From contig CATNCS010000017.1 of NCBI GenBank assembly GCA_950097245.1, positions 1-40,193 of the forward strand: 40,193 nt of DNA, read 5' to 3'. Source of the stretch: an uncultured Oscillospiraceae bacterium (GTDB taxonomy: Bacteria > Bacillota > Clostridia > Oscillospirales > Oscillospiraceae). The translations under genes were made by a program, and so were the position numbers. The notes beneath the pieces were generated by a model. That model was not told the DNA's origin, did no database searches, and saw only the letters and a list, made by a program, of their open reading frames with translations. This document shows positions 1 to 7,947 of this stretch, in pieces (the stretch's first letter is position 1; each line of letters starts with the position of its first letter).

Positions 1-1
1 T

Positions 2-127
2 GCTATCTGTGTGATTGGCGTTGCACTGCTGCTCTCAAACCTTTCCTTATCCCTGAGGGCCGCTCTCGCTCTGTTTTGCCTTATGCTTCTGCTGTTTGTC
101 TTGCCGAGGTTGCGGAGCAGAGCCTAA
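2..127 (+). CDS. C-terminal fragment of a membrane protein (5' end outside window)
   Basis: An open frame enters from the left edge and stops at TAA 125-127, giving 41 residues. It is almost entirely hydrophobic (AICVIGVALLLSNLSL, then ALALFCLMLLLFVLP) and ends in a short basic tail, RLRSRA. Two closely spaced membrane segments and a cytoplasmic basic end are what I see; they resemble the C-terminus of multi-pass transporters or flippases, but the fragment is too short to assign a family. No start, ribosome binding site or partner gene is visible. Confidence 0.5.
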   Translation, partial: AICVIGVALLLSNLSLSLRAALALFCLMLLLFVLPRLRSRA

Positions 128-208
128 TATAGCACTATCATCCGTAAAGTGTACAGGATTCAAACCAAGTCATGAAGTATTGTTGGCCCTCCCTATTTGG
201 TTGTAAAA

Positions 209-1065
209 ATGAGCAGTCACGCCGATTCAAATAGCTTGTCCCGTGTCCTTATGGAACGACGCCCCACGTGGTGGAGCCCAAATATCCCGGAGCAATAGAG
301 CGTTATGTAAATCTAGGTGACTGCTACGACAAGCAGGCCCTTTGGCCCCTGCGCCAGGAGATTATGAACTGCATGAAGGGCTACAAGGGCTGCTATCAGC
401 GGGCCTACCGGTGTCTGGGGGCGGCGGCGGAGATCATAGAGGACCAGCGGACCACTTTCCTCACCGAGGCGCTGACCCGAAAGCTGGCCAAGCGGGCTCA
501 GGGCATCCTGAGCCGGGAAATCCCCCGGCGCAAGTCGGAAGCTCCCGGCCGGGTGAAGCAGCGCTTTTTAGGCGCAGTCACCCATCAGGGGCCTGTCTGC
601 CTGTACCATACGGCCCTGTCCCAGTGCCAACGCGTCTATGCTCTGGCGGATGACTGCGGTCTGGCCCACGAGCTGCTCATCCGTCTGCTGCCCGGGATTA
701 CGGAGAACGGCTATGACGTAGTGGCCTGTCCCGATCCCATGGCCCCCAGCCGGCTGTCCCACCTGCTGATCCCCCAACTGGGGCTGGCTTTTCTTACTGT
801 CTCCTCAGGTCTGCCTCTCGATGAAAAACCTTACCGCCGCATCCGGCTGGACGGGATGGCAGACGGGGAAGCTCCGGGGCGCAGCCGGCCCCGGCTGCGG
901 TTCGCCAAAAAGGTGTCCGCCGCTCTGGAGGAGGAGGCGGTGTCCTCTCTGGCCCAGGCCAAAGCGATGCATGACGAGCTGGAAGCGATCTACAACCCCC
1001 ATGTGGATTTCCACCGGGTGGATCAGATGGCCCAGGACGTCTGGAGGGAAATCCTCACCTTCTAA
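209..1065 (+). pseudogene. 5'-truncated, frameshifted P-loop ATPase remnant (PRK06851-like)
   Basis: The readable part from 268 gives 265 residues starting at GTG without a ribosome binding site. The first residues, in frame from 235, read GTTPHVVEPKYPGAIE, which I recognise from memory as the middle of a roughly 370-residue clostridial ATPase family (PRK06851) where it reads DGTAPHVVEPKYPGA. Upstream, in another frame (209-253), HADSNSLSRVLM resembles the preceding family segment CSSDxDSLDGV..LMDG, so one indel near 254 separates the two. The first P-loop (GGPGTGKST) that should lie about 60 residues earlier is absent; only 80 bases separate this from the previous gene. The second half (KQRFLGAVTHQGPV onward) matches the internal duplication, but its P-loop position reads ADDCGLAHEL, lacking GKS/T. 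It is therefore unlikely to bind ATP. A live short protein starting at 268 cannot be excluded. Confidence 0.6.
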
Positions 1066-1070
1066 AGGGC

Positions 1071-1103
1071 AAGGCCGCCGTCTTACAGGACGGCGGCCTT
1101 TTT
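1071..1103 (+). terminator. Rho-independent terminator after the ATPase remnant
   Basis: A perfect 12-bp stem (1071-1082 with 1089-1100), loop TTACAG, runs into TTTTT. It starts 6 bases after the stop codon of the remnant and separates it from the promoter of the next operon. Confidence 0.85.
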
Positions 1104-1124
1104 CAAAAAATTTTTCAAACCCCC

Positions 1125-1153
1125 TTGACAGGGGGCTTTATTGGTGATATGGT
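1125..1153 (+). promoter_or_regulatory. Sigma-A type promoter of the GntR/ABC operon
   Basis: TTGACA at 1125-1130, a 17-base spacer and TATGGT at 1148-1153. It is the only good -35/-10 pair in the gap and lies 60 bases before the regulator start at 1213. The -10 is embedded in an inverted repeat (separate entry), which suits repression by the encoded GntR protein. Confidence 0.7.
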
Positions 1154-1175
1154 TAGTTACACAAGTAATGAACCA
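1150..1175. promoter_or_regulatory. Candidate operator for the GntR/YtrA regulator
   Basis: Arms TGGTTAGTTAC (1150-1160) and GTAATGAACCA (1165-1175) are inverted repeats matching at 9 of 11 positions, separated by ACAA. The left arm overlaps the -10 box. YtrA-type regulators bind dyads in their own promoters and repress their ABC operons; that this dyad is the site is inference from position and symmetry. Confidence 0.55.
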
Positions 1176-1212
1176 ATAAACAACCAGGCACACAAGCTGC
1201 GGAGGTGATGAA

Positions 1213-1593
1213 ATGCGCGGGACCTTAAACGACCAGTCCCTGATTTACCTGCAGATTGCCCGAATGCTGGAGGACGACATTCTCCGGGGGGTCTACCGGG
1301 AGGAGGAGCAGGTGCCCTCCACCAACGAGCTGGCCCGGGGATACAACATCAACCCGGCCACGGCGGCCAAGGGCATCAACCTGCTGGTGGCGGACGGCAT
1401 TCTGTACAAGCGCCGTGGAATCGGCATGTTCGTATCGAAAGGAGCGGGGGAAACCGTGAAGCAGAAGCGAAAGGCCGCCTTTTATGACGGCTATGTAAAG
1501 CCGCTGGTGAAGGAGGGGGCATCCCTGGCCCTCACCGGGGAGGAGATCACAGCCATGATTCAACAGGCTATTGGAGAGGAGAACAAAAAATGA
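1213..1593 (+). CDS. GntR family (YtrA subfamily) transcriptional regulator
   Basis: A 126-residue regulator. Residues 8-75 form the GntR winged helix: LIYLQIARMLEDDILRG, then PSTNELARGYNINPATAAKG as recognition helices and LLVADGILYKRRGIGMFV as the wing. The remaining 50 residues are a short helical tail, as in YtrA-type proteins (about 120-130 aa), not the large effector domains of FadR or HutC types. It starts at ATG 1213 behind GGAGGTG (1201-1207). Its stop overlaps the start of the ABC ATPase (ATGA, 1590-1593), so the genes are translationally coupled. In this family the regulator represses its own ABC operon, often relieved by cell-wall stress or peptide antibiotics; the inducer here is unknown. 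Confidence 0.88.
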   Translation: MRGTLNDQSLIYLQIARMLEDDILRGVYREEEQVPSTNELARGYNINPATAAKGINLLVADGILYKRRGIGMFVSKGAGETVKQKRKAAFYDGYVKPLVKEGASLALTGEEITAMIQQAIGEENKK

Positions 1594-2477
1594 ACGCTGG
1601 AATTTTAAAGGCTCAGGGCCTGTGCAAGTCCTATAAGGACAAGGAGGTCCTCCACAACCTGGACCTCACCATCGAACCGGGGAAAATCTACGGCCTCATC
1701 GGCCGGAACGGGGCGGGGAAAACCACCCTGCTGGGCATCCTCACCGCTCAGAACACCAAAAACAGCGGCTCCGTCACCTACAACGGCCAGCCGGTGTGGG
1801 AGAATCAGAGGGCCCTCAACGACATCTGCTTCTCCCGGGAGCTTCAGGCCACCCTGTTTTCCGGGCCCAACAACCTGAAGGTGAAGCACTATCTCAAATC
1901 CGCCGCCATCTACTACCCCAACTGGGACTTCGACTATGCCCTGCGCCTGCTGGACGAGTTCAAGCTGGGGACCAAAAAGAAGATCTCCCAGCTGTCCAAG
2001 GGGCAGATGTCTATGGTGACCATCCTGATTGCTTTAGCCAGCCGGGCCCCCATCACCATCCTGGACGAGCCCGCCGCCGGACTGGACGTGGTCATGCGGG
2101 AGCGCTTCTACCAGCTCCTGCTGGAGGACTTCGCCCAGACAGGCCGCACCTTCATCGTCTCCACCCACATCATCGAGGAGGCCGCCTCCGTCTTCGAGCG
2201 GGTGATTATCCTGGACGAGGGCCGGATCATCGAGAACGCCGACACCGAGGAGCTCATCGGGCAGTTCCGCTATGTCTCCGGCCGGGACGACGTGGTGGAC
2301 CGGGTGTGCAACGGCCTGGAAATTCTGTCCACCCACCAGATGGGCCGGCACAAGACGGTGGCCGTCCGGGGGAACATGGTGAAGCTGGAGGCGGCTCAGG
2401 AGGCCGACGTGGACATCGCTCCCATGAACCTGCAAAACGTCTTTGTGTCCCTGTGCGGCCACGGGGACGCCCAGTGA
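1590..2477 (+). CDS. ABC transporter ATP-binding protein (YtrB-like)
   Basis: A 295-residue ABC ATPase. Walker A is GRNGAGKT at residues 38-45, the signature reads LSKGQ (usual LSGGQ with G to K), Walker B is ITILDEPAAGLD, and the switch histidine is in STHIIEEA. The C-terminal 80 residues extend beyond the nucleotide-binding domain, as in exporters of the YtrB/EcsA class. It overlaps the GntR gene by 4 bases and is followed by two membrane proteins, so it probably energises a heteromeric ABC-2-type exporter or sensor at the cytoplasmic membrane. The substrate cannot be told from the sequence. Confidence 0.88.
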   Translation: MNAGILKAQGLCKSYKDKEVLHNLDLTIEPGKIYGLIGRNGAGKTTLLGILTAQNTKNSGSVTYNGQPVWENQRALNDICFSRELQATLFSGPNNLKVKHYLKSAAIYYPNWDFDYALRLLDEFKLGTKKKISQLSKGQMSMVTILIALASRAPITILDEPAAGLDVVMRERFYQLLLEDFAQTGRTFIVSTHIIEEAASVFERVIILDEGRIIENADTEELIGQFRYVSGRDDVVDRVCNGLEILSTHQMGRHKTVAVRGNMVKLEAAQEADVDIAPMNLQNVFVSLCGHGDAQ

Positions 2478-2490
2478 GGAGGCGGGGACA

Positions 2491-3186
2491 GTGGTAAAAT
2501 CCTTTCGTTTTTTGCTGAACTTCGCCTGGGTCAACCTGGGGGCCATCTTCGGCTTCGCCGCCGTTGTGATTGCCGGGTGCTATATCACCGGTGTGCCTGA
2601 TAACGCCGAAAACGGCAATCTCTTCGAGACCTACTACGCCATGTTCCCCACCATGATCCTGCTGATGCTGTTCCTCTACGCCTTCGCCATGTGTACCAAC
2701 AACCTGAATCTGGGGCTGTCTATGGGGGCCCGGCGAAGGGATTTCTTCTGGGCCATTCAGGGCAATATGGCCTTCTACGCGGTGGTCTGCTGGGGGCTTC
2801 AGCTGTTTATGTCCGCCTTCCCCGCCCTCGCCAACTGGGAAGTCCGGAACAAATGGGCTTTGCTGGACCTGTTTGACGGCCGGGTGTGGGCCTTCCCTCT
2901 GGTGTGCATGGTGCTGATGGTGCTGGGCTGCCTCAGCGGGCTGGTGATGGTGAAAAACAAGATTATCGGTACCATCCTGGTCACTCTGTCCGTCTTCGTG
3001 ATGGTGGGGGTCACCATAGTTATGATTCTCTCCTCCGAGACCAGGTTTATGAGCTACCTTCTGGATACGGAGTGGGGCTGGCTGTGGACCACTCTTCCCA
3101 AGGCGGGGCTGGCTGTGCTGGCTGTAAGCGCGGTTGGGGGCGAGTTTGTAATCTGGCGGGTAATCCAGCGCTATGTTGTGAGGTGA
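2491..3186 (+). CDS. ABC-2 type membrane protein of the YtrA-like operon
   Basis: A 231-residue hydrophobic protein with about six membrane segments (roughly residues 8-32, 48-68, 88-108, 131-150, 155-180 and 200-222). I chose GTG 2491 because GGAGG (2478-2482) lies 8 bases upstream, directly after the ATPase stop; an in-frame start at 2443 would overlap the ATPase by 35 bases and add a non-hydrophobic lead. The motif MGARRRDFFWA after the second segment is a cytoplasmic loop often seen in ABC-2-like subunits next to GntR regulators. No substrate can be inferred. Confidence 0.75.
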   Translation: MVKSFRFLLNFAWVNLGAIFGFAAVVIAGCYITGVPDNAENGNLFETYYAMFPTMILLMLFLYAFAMCTNNLNLGLSMGARRRDFFWAIQGNMAFYAVVCWGLQLFMSAFPALANWEVRNKWALLDLFDGRVWAFPLVCMVLMVLGCLSGLVMVKNKIIGTILVTLSVFVMVGVTIVMILSSETRFMSYLLDTEWGWLWTTLPKAGLAVLAVSAVGGEFVIWRVIQRYVVR

Positions 3187-3192
3187 GTAAAA

Positions 3193-3930
3193 ATGCTGAA
3201 CATGTTTAAAAAGCTGGTGCGGCTCAACCTGGACGACCTGCTGCTCTATCTGGGGGTGGAGGGGGGACTGTTTCTCCTGATCCAGATCATCATCGGCTGC
3301 GTCATGCACTTCGGCCGGCCGGACACCAGCGTCACCGTGGCCTGTATCCTGTTCCCCATCGTGGGCGGCTTTACCGCCCTGGTGGCGGGCATCTCCCATG
3401 TGGGGGTGAGCTTTGACCAGGCCCTGCGCTTCGGCCAGACCCGGAAGCGGGCCCTGGGCCTGACACTGGGGCTGTGCGCCTTCGAGTCCGCCTTCGCCCT
3501 GGCTCTGGGCGCTGTACTGGCGGCGCTGGAGCGCTTCCTCTGCCCGCCCCTGTGGGCAAAGCTGGCGGGGCTGGACGGCTGGCGTTTTGGAGGACTATCT
3601 GCCCCCGCACCGGAGCCGGGAGCGGCAATCCCGGCACGGGAGCCCCTGCTGGTAGTAGAAAGTTTCACCCTGGACTGGTACTGGTGGCTGCTGATCTTTG
3701 CCCTGGCTGTGGGCGGAGGCGTCATCGTGGGGGCGGTGCTCCAGCGCTTCGGCTCCAAGGGCGGCTGGATCATCTGGGGCATCTGCTTCGCCCCGATGAT
3801 TCTGGGACAGGTGCTCCCCTGGCGGACCTACGAGATCACCGACTGGCTGTTCCCCCTGCTGGGCTTCATCTTCGTGGCCGGCTTCCTCTGGTCCCTCTGG
3901 TCATTGCTCCACGCGGTGGTGCGGACATAG
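3193..3930 (+). CDS. Second membrane protein of the YtrA-like ABC operon
   Basis: 245 residues, starting 6 bases after the preceding stop, with GAGGTGA just upstream. Membrane segments lie near residues 18-38, 50-72, 92-112, 158-182, 190-205 and 215-238. The loop RFGQTRKRALGL parallels MGARRRDFFWA in the preceding protein, which suggests the two are distant paralogues forming a heterodimeric permease. A Pro/Ala-rich extracytoplasmic stretch (around residues 135-152) is variable-looking. It is the last gene of the operon, as a terminator follows 5 bases later. No clear family name is recognised. Confidence 0.7.
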   Translation: MLNMFKKLVRLNLDDLLLYLGVEGGLFLLIQIIIGCVMHFGRPDTSVTVACILFPIVGGFTALVAGISHVGVSFDQALRFGQTRKRALGLTLGLCAFESAFALALGAVLAALERFLCPPLWAKLAGLDGWRFGGLSAPAPEPGAAIPAREPLLVVESFTLDWYWWLLIFALAVGGGVIVGAVLQRFGSKGGWIIWGICFAPMILGQVLPWRTYEITDWLFPLLGFIFVAGFLWSLWSLLHAVVRT

Positions 3931-3935
3931 ACACG

Positions 3936-3966
3936 AAAAGCCTCCCTTTCGCAGGGGAGGCTTTTT
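3936..3966 (+). terminator. Rho-independent terminator of the GntR/ABC operon
   Basis: Stem AAAAGCCTCCC (3936-3946) pairs with GGGAGGCTTTT (3955-3965) and ends in a T run. The arm resembles the outer arm of the MITE-like repeats in this window, so it may derive from one. Confidence 0.8.
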
Positions 3967-3981
3967 GCACTGAAATAGCGA

Positions 3982-4010
3982 TTGCATTTTTACCTCCCTT
4001 TTGGTATAAT
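3982..4010 (+). promoter_or_regulatory. Promoter of smc
   Basis: TTGCAT (3982-3987), a 17-base spacer and a perfect TATAAT (4005-4010). Transcription would start near 4017, leaving a leader of about 75 bases that holds a perfect hairpin before the ribosome binding site. Confidence 0.8.
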
Positions 4011-4049
4011 TGACATCTATTGTGATTATTGACGCAGAATGGAAGCAAG

Positions 4050-4074
4050 GGAAATGACCAGCCTGGTCATTTCC
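4050..4074. promoter_or_regulatory. Perfect 11-bp hairpin in the smc leader
   Basis: GGAAATGACCA (4050-4060) and TGGTCATTTCC (4064-4074) are perfect inverted repeats with the loop GCC. The hairpin ends 6 bases before the GAGGTG ribosome binding site (4081-4086). It has no T run, so it is not a terminator. It could be an operator or an RNA structure that affects smc translation. Confidence 0.5.
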
Positions 4075-4092
4075 GGATACGAGGTGTCCTGA

Positions 4093-7000
4093 TTGTATTT
4101 AAAAGCATTGGAAATCCAGGGCTTCAAGTCCTTCCCTGACAAGACGGTCCTCACCTTTGGCGAGGACATCACCGCCATTGTGGGGCCCAACGGCTCGGGC
4201 AAGTCCAACATCTCCGACGCCATCCGCTGGGTGATGGGGGAGCAGTCCACCCGGGCCCTCCGGGGGGGCAAGATGGAAGACGTGATCTTCGGCGGCACCG
4301 CCAGGCGCAAGCAGACGGGCTACGCCGAGGTGTCCCTGGTGCTGGACAACACCTCCCACCTCTTCGACATGGAGGAGAGCGAGGTGATGGTCACCCGGCG
4401 GTACTACCGCTCCGGGGAGAGTGAGTACTACATCAACCGCCGCTCCGTCCGGCTGAAGGACGTGAACGAGCTGTTCATGGACACCGGCCTGGGCCGGGAG
4501 GGCTACTCCATCATCGGCCAGGGCAGGATTGACGAGATTTTGTCCGTCAAGTCCGCCGACCGCCGGGAGGTCTTTGAGGAGGCCGCCGGCATCTCCCGCT
4601 TCCGCCACCGGAAGGAGGAGGCGGAGCGCAAGCTGGAGCGCACCGACGAGAATCTGGTGCGCATCAACGACAAGATCTCCGAGCTGGAGCTCCAGGTGGA
4701 GCCCCTCCGGGAGCAGAGTGAGAAGGCCAAAAAGTTCCTGGTCCTCCGGGACGAGCTGCGGGGGCTGGAGATTTCCGTCTGGCTGGACACCCTGGAGCGC
4801 ATCCGAGCCAATAACATCAAGCTGGAGGCGGACTACCAGGAGGCCGCCCGCCGGAAGGAGGAGGTACGGGTCGCCCAGGAGAAGGCCTACGCCGCCGCCG
4901 AGAAATTTTCCCAGGAGATGCGGGAGCGGGACCTGGAGGCCGACCGGCTCCGCTTTGAGCTCCAGGGCCGCCAGGCCAGGGCCAATGAGCTGGAGTCCGC
5001 CATCGCCGTGCTGAAGAGCAGCATCCAGCACAACCTGGAGTCGGCCCAGCGCATCCGGGCCGACCTGGAGCAGCAGGAGGGCCGGGAGGGCTCTCTGTCC
5101 CAGCAGATTGACCAGCGGAGAGCCCGTCTGGCCGAGATTGAGGGGCAGCTGGAGGAGGGCCGGGCCGCGCTGGAGGCCAAGAGCCGCCAGGCGGAGGAAG
5201 CCGCCCGGTCCGCCGGCACCCTGGCCCGAGAGCTGGAGGAGCTGCGGGCCCAGGCCGACCTGGGCGCCGCCGGGGCCGCCGAGGCCAAAGCCCTGCTGTC
5301 CGCCCTGGCCGCCGCCGCCCAGGAGGTGATGGACCGGGACGAGACCGTCCGCCGGGAGGCCCATGAGCTGGAGGACCGGATCACAGAGGCCCAGAAGGAG
5401 GCCCGCTCCGCCCAGCGCCGGTACGACGACGCGGTAGAGGAGCGGGACGCCGTCAAAAACGTCATCCAGGGCTATCAGCTGAGGATGGACAGCCGCAAAA
5501 AGAAGTGGGACCAGGCCAAGGACCAGCATGTGAAGCTGCAGATGGAGGAGAACGCCCTCACCTCCCGGATCAAGCTGCTCACCGAGATGGAGAAGGAGCA
5601 CGAGGGCTACACCAAGGCGGTCAAGCTGGTGATGGGGGAGGCCCAGCGGGGGACCCTCCGCAACATCCACGGCCCGGTGGCCGATCTGCTGAAGGTGCCC
5701 GACCGGTACACCGTGGCCATCGAGACCGCCCTGGGCGGGGCCATGCAGAACATCGTGGTGGACCGGGAGGAGGACGGCAAGGCCGTCATCCAGTACCTGA
5801 AGCGCCGGGACGGCGGCCGGGCCACCATCCTGCCCCTCAGCTCCATCCGCCCCGGCTCCCTCCGGGAGGAGCGGGAGCTGTCCGGCGAGCCCGGCTTTGT
5901 AGGGGTGGCCGACCGGCTCATCTCCTTCGACCCCCGGTATCAGCATGTCTTCTCCAACCTGCTGGGCCGGGTGGCCGTGATGGAAAATCTGGACGCCGCC
6001 ATCGCCGCCGCCCGGAAGTACGGCTATAAGTTCCGCATCGTCACCCTGGACGGCCAGGTCCTCAACCCCGGCGGGTCCATGACCGGCGGCTCCGCCAGCC
6101 GGAGCGCCGGCATCTTGAGCCGTGCCAACGAGCTGGAGCGGCTGAACAGCCAGCTTCAGGACATCCGGGGCCGGCTGGAGGAGGGAAAGCGGGCCCTGGC
6201 CGAGGCGGAGCGGGAGTCCACCGCCGCCGCCTACGAGCTGGAGACCGCCCAGGCCCAGCTGCGCCAGTGGGAGGACGCCATCCTCAAGGCGGAGGGCGAG
6301 CTGTCCCGGCGGCGGAGCGTGGCCGCCGAGCTGGAACGCCAGGGGGATGGCCAGCGGGAGGAGCTGGAGCAGCTGAAAAGCCGGGCCGCTCAGATTGAGA
6401 CGGACACCCAGGCGGCCCGGGCCCGCATCCAGGCCCTGGAGGGGGAGGCCGCCGCCCTGAAGAGTGAGGCCGAGGGCAAGGCCAGGGGCCAGACCGAGGT
6501 GCAGGAGCGGTCCGCCCGGATCACCCAGGAGGCGGCCGCCCTCACCGCCGCCCAGGCCGCCCTGGAGGCGGAGCGGGAGGCCACAAGGTCCGGCCTGGCC
6601 GAGCTGGAGAACCTGAAGGCCAGCATGGCCGGGGATCGGGACAACAGCCGTGCCCTGATGGCTGACTACGAGGAGAAAAACGCGGGCTTTACCGCGGAGA
6701 TCGCCCGGAAGGAGGAGGCCCTGGCCGCCCTCCAGGAGGAGAGCCGCAGTCAGAACGAGGCCATCTCCCGGCTGAACCGGGAGAAAATCGACCTGGAGGG
6801 CCAGCGGGTGAAGGTGACTCGGGAGAGCCAGTCCCTGAACGAGGAGCTGCTGCGCACCGAGGGGGAGGTCTCCCGGCTGGAGCAGAAAAAAGTTGCCGCC
6901 TCCCTGGAGGAGAAGCAGCTGCTGGACAAGCTGTGGGAGAACTACGAGCTCAGCCACGAGGCCGCCCGCCAGCAGCGGGTGGAGATCGAGTCGGTGCCCA

Positions 7001-7665
7001 AGGCCAGCCGCCGCATCGCTGAGCTGAAGCGGTCCATCTCCGGGCTGGGCAACGTGAACGTGGGGGCCATTGAGGAGTTCCAGCGGGTAAACGAGCGGTA
7101 CACCTACCTCACCGACCAGCGGGACGACGTAGAGAAGGCAAAAAAAGAGCTGGAGGAGATCATCGCCGGCATCACCGACGAGATGAAGACCATCTTCCAG
7201 CGGGAGTTCGCCACCATCAATGAGGCCTTCGGCCAGACCTTCCTGGAGCTCTTCGGGGGGGGCAAGGCCACCCTGGAGCTGGAGGACCCGGAGGACATCC
7301 TCAACTGCGGCATTGAGATCAAGGTGCAGCCCCCGGGCAAGGCGCTGAAAATCATCACCCTGCTGTCCGGCGGCGAGAAGGCCTTTGTGGCCATCGCCCT
7401 GTACTTCGCCATCCTGAAGGTCCGGCCCACCCCCTTCGTGGTGATGGACGAGATCGAGGCCGCCCTGGACGACAACAATGTGGTGAAATTTGCCCGGTAT
7501 ATGCGGAATATGTCGGAAAGAACCCAGTTTATTGTCATCACCCACCGCCGGGGCACCATGGAGGAGGCCGACGTCCTCTACGGCGTCACCATGCAGGAGC
7601 AGGGGGTGAGCCGGATGCTCACCATCAACCTCAACGATGTGGAGAAGGAGCTGAACATCCGCTAA
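4093..7665 (+). CDS. smc: Chromosome segregation protein SMC
   Basis: A 1190-residue SMC, full length for the family (about 1170-1200). It starts at TTG 4093 behind GAGGTG (4081-4086), giving the typical N-terminus YLKALEIQGFKSF. Walker A is GPNGSGKSN at residues 31-39. Two long coiled coils rich in Glu, Ala and Arg flank the hinge (about residues 520-670, with its glycine-rich LNPGGSMTGGS). The C-terminal head has the signature LLSGGEKAF near 1090 and Walker B VVMDEIEAALDD near 1116. SMC with ScpA/ScpB compacts and segregates the origin region. In many Clostridia rnc, smc and ftsY are adjacent; here neither partner is next to it and smc is a single-gene unit. Confidence 0.97.
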   Translation: MYLKALEIQGFKSFPDKTVLTFGEDITAIVGPNGSGKSNISDAIRWVMGEQSTRALRGGKMEDVIFGGTARRKQTGYAEVSLVLDNTSHLFDMEESEVMVTRRYYRSGESEYYINRRSVRLKDVNELFMDTGLGREGYSIIGQGRIDEILSVKSADRREVFEEAAGISRFRHRKEEAERKLERTDENLVRINDKISELELQVEPLREQSEKAKKFLVLRDELRGLEISVWLDTLERIRANNIKLEADYQEAARRKEEVRVAQEKAYAAAEKFSQEMRERDLEADRLRFELQGRQARANELESAIAVLKSSIQHNLESAQRIRADLEQQEGREGSLSQQIDQRRARLAEIEGQLEEGRAALEAKSRQAEEAARSAGTLARELEELRAQADLGAAGAAEAKALLSALAAAAQEVMDRDETVRREAHELEDRITEAQKEARSAQRRYDDAVEERDAVKNVIQGYQLRMDSRKKKWDQAKDQHVKLQMEENALTSRIKLLTEMEKEHEGYTKAVKLVMGEAQRGTLRNIHGPVADLLKVPDRYTVAIETALGGAMQNIVVDREEDGKAVIQYLKRRDGGRATILPLSSIRPGSLREERELSGEPGFVGVADRLISFDPRYQHVFSNLLGRVAVMENLDAAIAAARKYGYKFRIVTLDGQVLNPGGSMTGGSASRSAGILSRANELERLNSQLQDIRGRLEEGKRALAEAERESTAAAYELETAQAQLRQWEDAILKAEGELSRRRSVAAELERQGDGQREELEQLKSRAAQIETDTQAARARIQALEGEAAALKSEAEGKARGQTEVQERSARITQEAAALTAAQAALEAEREATRSGLAELENLKASMAGDRDNSRALMADYEEKNAGFTAEIARKEEALAALQEESRSQNEAISRLNREKIDLEGQRVKVTRESQSLNEELLRTEGEVSRLEQKKVAASLEEKQLLDKLWENYELSHEAARQQRVEIESVPKASRRIAELKRSISGLGNVNVGAIEEFQRVNERYTYLTDQRDDVEKAKKELEEIIAGITDEMKTIFQREFATINEAFGQTFLELFGGGKATLELEDPEDILNCGIEIKVQPPGKALKIITLLSGGEKAFVAIALYFAILKVRPTPFVVMDEIEAALDDNNVVKFARYMRNMSERTQFIVITHRRGTMEEADVLYGVTMQEQGVSRMLTINLNDVEKELNIR

Positions 7666-7686
7666 CCCCCGTCCCGCCACAGCGAT

Positions 7687-7890
7687 AAGCCTCCTTTTGA
7701 AAGGAGGTGCCCCAGTGCGCACACTGGGGCGGAGGATTGCGTTCGGCGAAGCTGAACATACGAAGTAAACAAAACTTGTAGAAACCTCGTTTATTTCATA
7801 CATTTTGCTTCGCAAAACACAATCCTCAGTCACCGCCTGCGGCGGCGACAGCTCCTTTCAAAAGGAGCCTTGCCCCTGCGGGGGACAGAA
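7687..7890. repeat. MITE-like inverted repeat, copy 1
   Basis: Outer arms AAGCCTCCTTTTGAAAGGAGG (left) and CTCCTTTCAAAAGGAG with GCC (right) are each hairpins and pair with one another. Inside, GGCGGAGGATTG is matched by CAATCCTCAGTCACCGCC. The middle (7741-7820) is AT-rich and carries another short dyad, TTTTGCTTCGCAAAA. No gene is present. Two related copies lie at 9028-9149 and 14170-14302. The layout (terminal inverted repeats, no coding capacity, intergenic) suits a non-autonomous mobile element or a structured RNA repeat. Confidence 0.65.
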
Positions 7891-7906
7891 GTTTTTTGAC
7901 ATGCTG

Positions 7907-7934
7907 AAACGCCCCCTGTTAGGGGGCGTTTTCT
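7907..7934. terminator. Bidirectional terminator between smc and asnA
   Basis: Stem AAACGCCCCCT (7907-7917) with AGGGGGCGTTT, loop GTT, followed by TTTTC on the plus strand and preceded by AAA, so on the minus strand it also ends in a short T run. It sits between two converging genes, smc and asnA. Confidence 0.7.
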
Positions 7935-7947
7935 TCTTATTCGGCTC

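Noticed and set aside
4099..7833. Open frame of 1244 codons on the minus strand across all of smc
   Set aside because: It mirrors smc codon structure in a GC-rich gene, has Leu/Gly/Gln-rich low-complexity content and no family motif; smc on the plus strand is certain.
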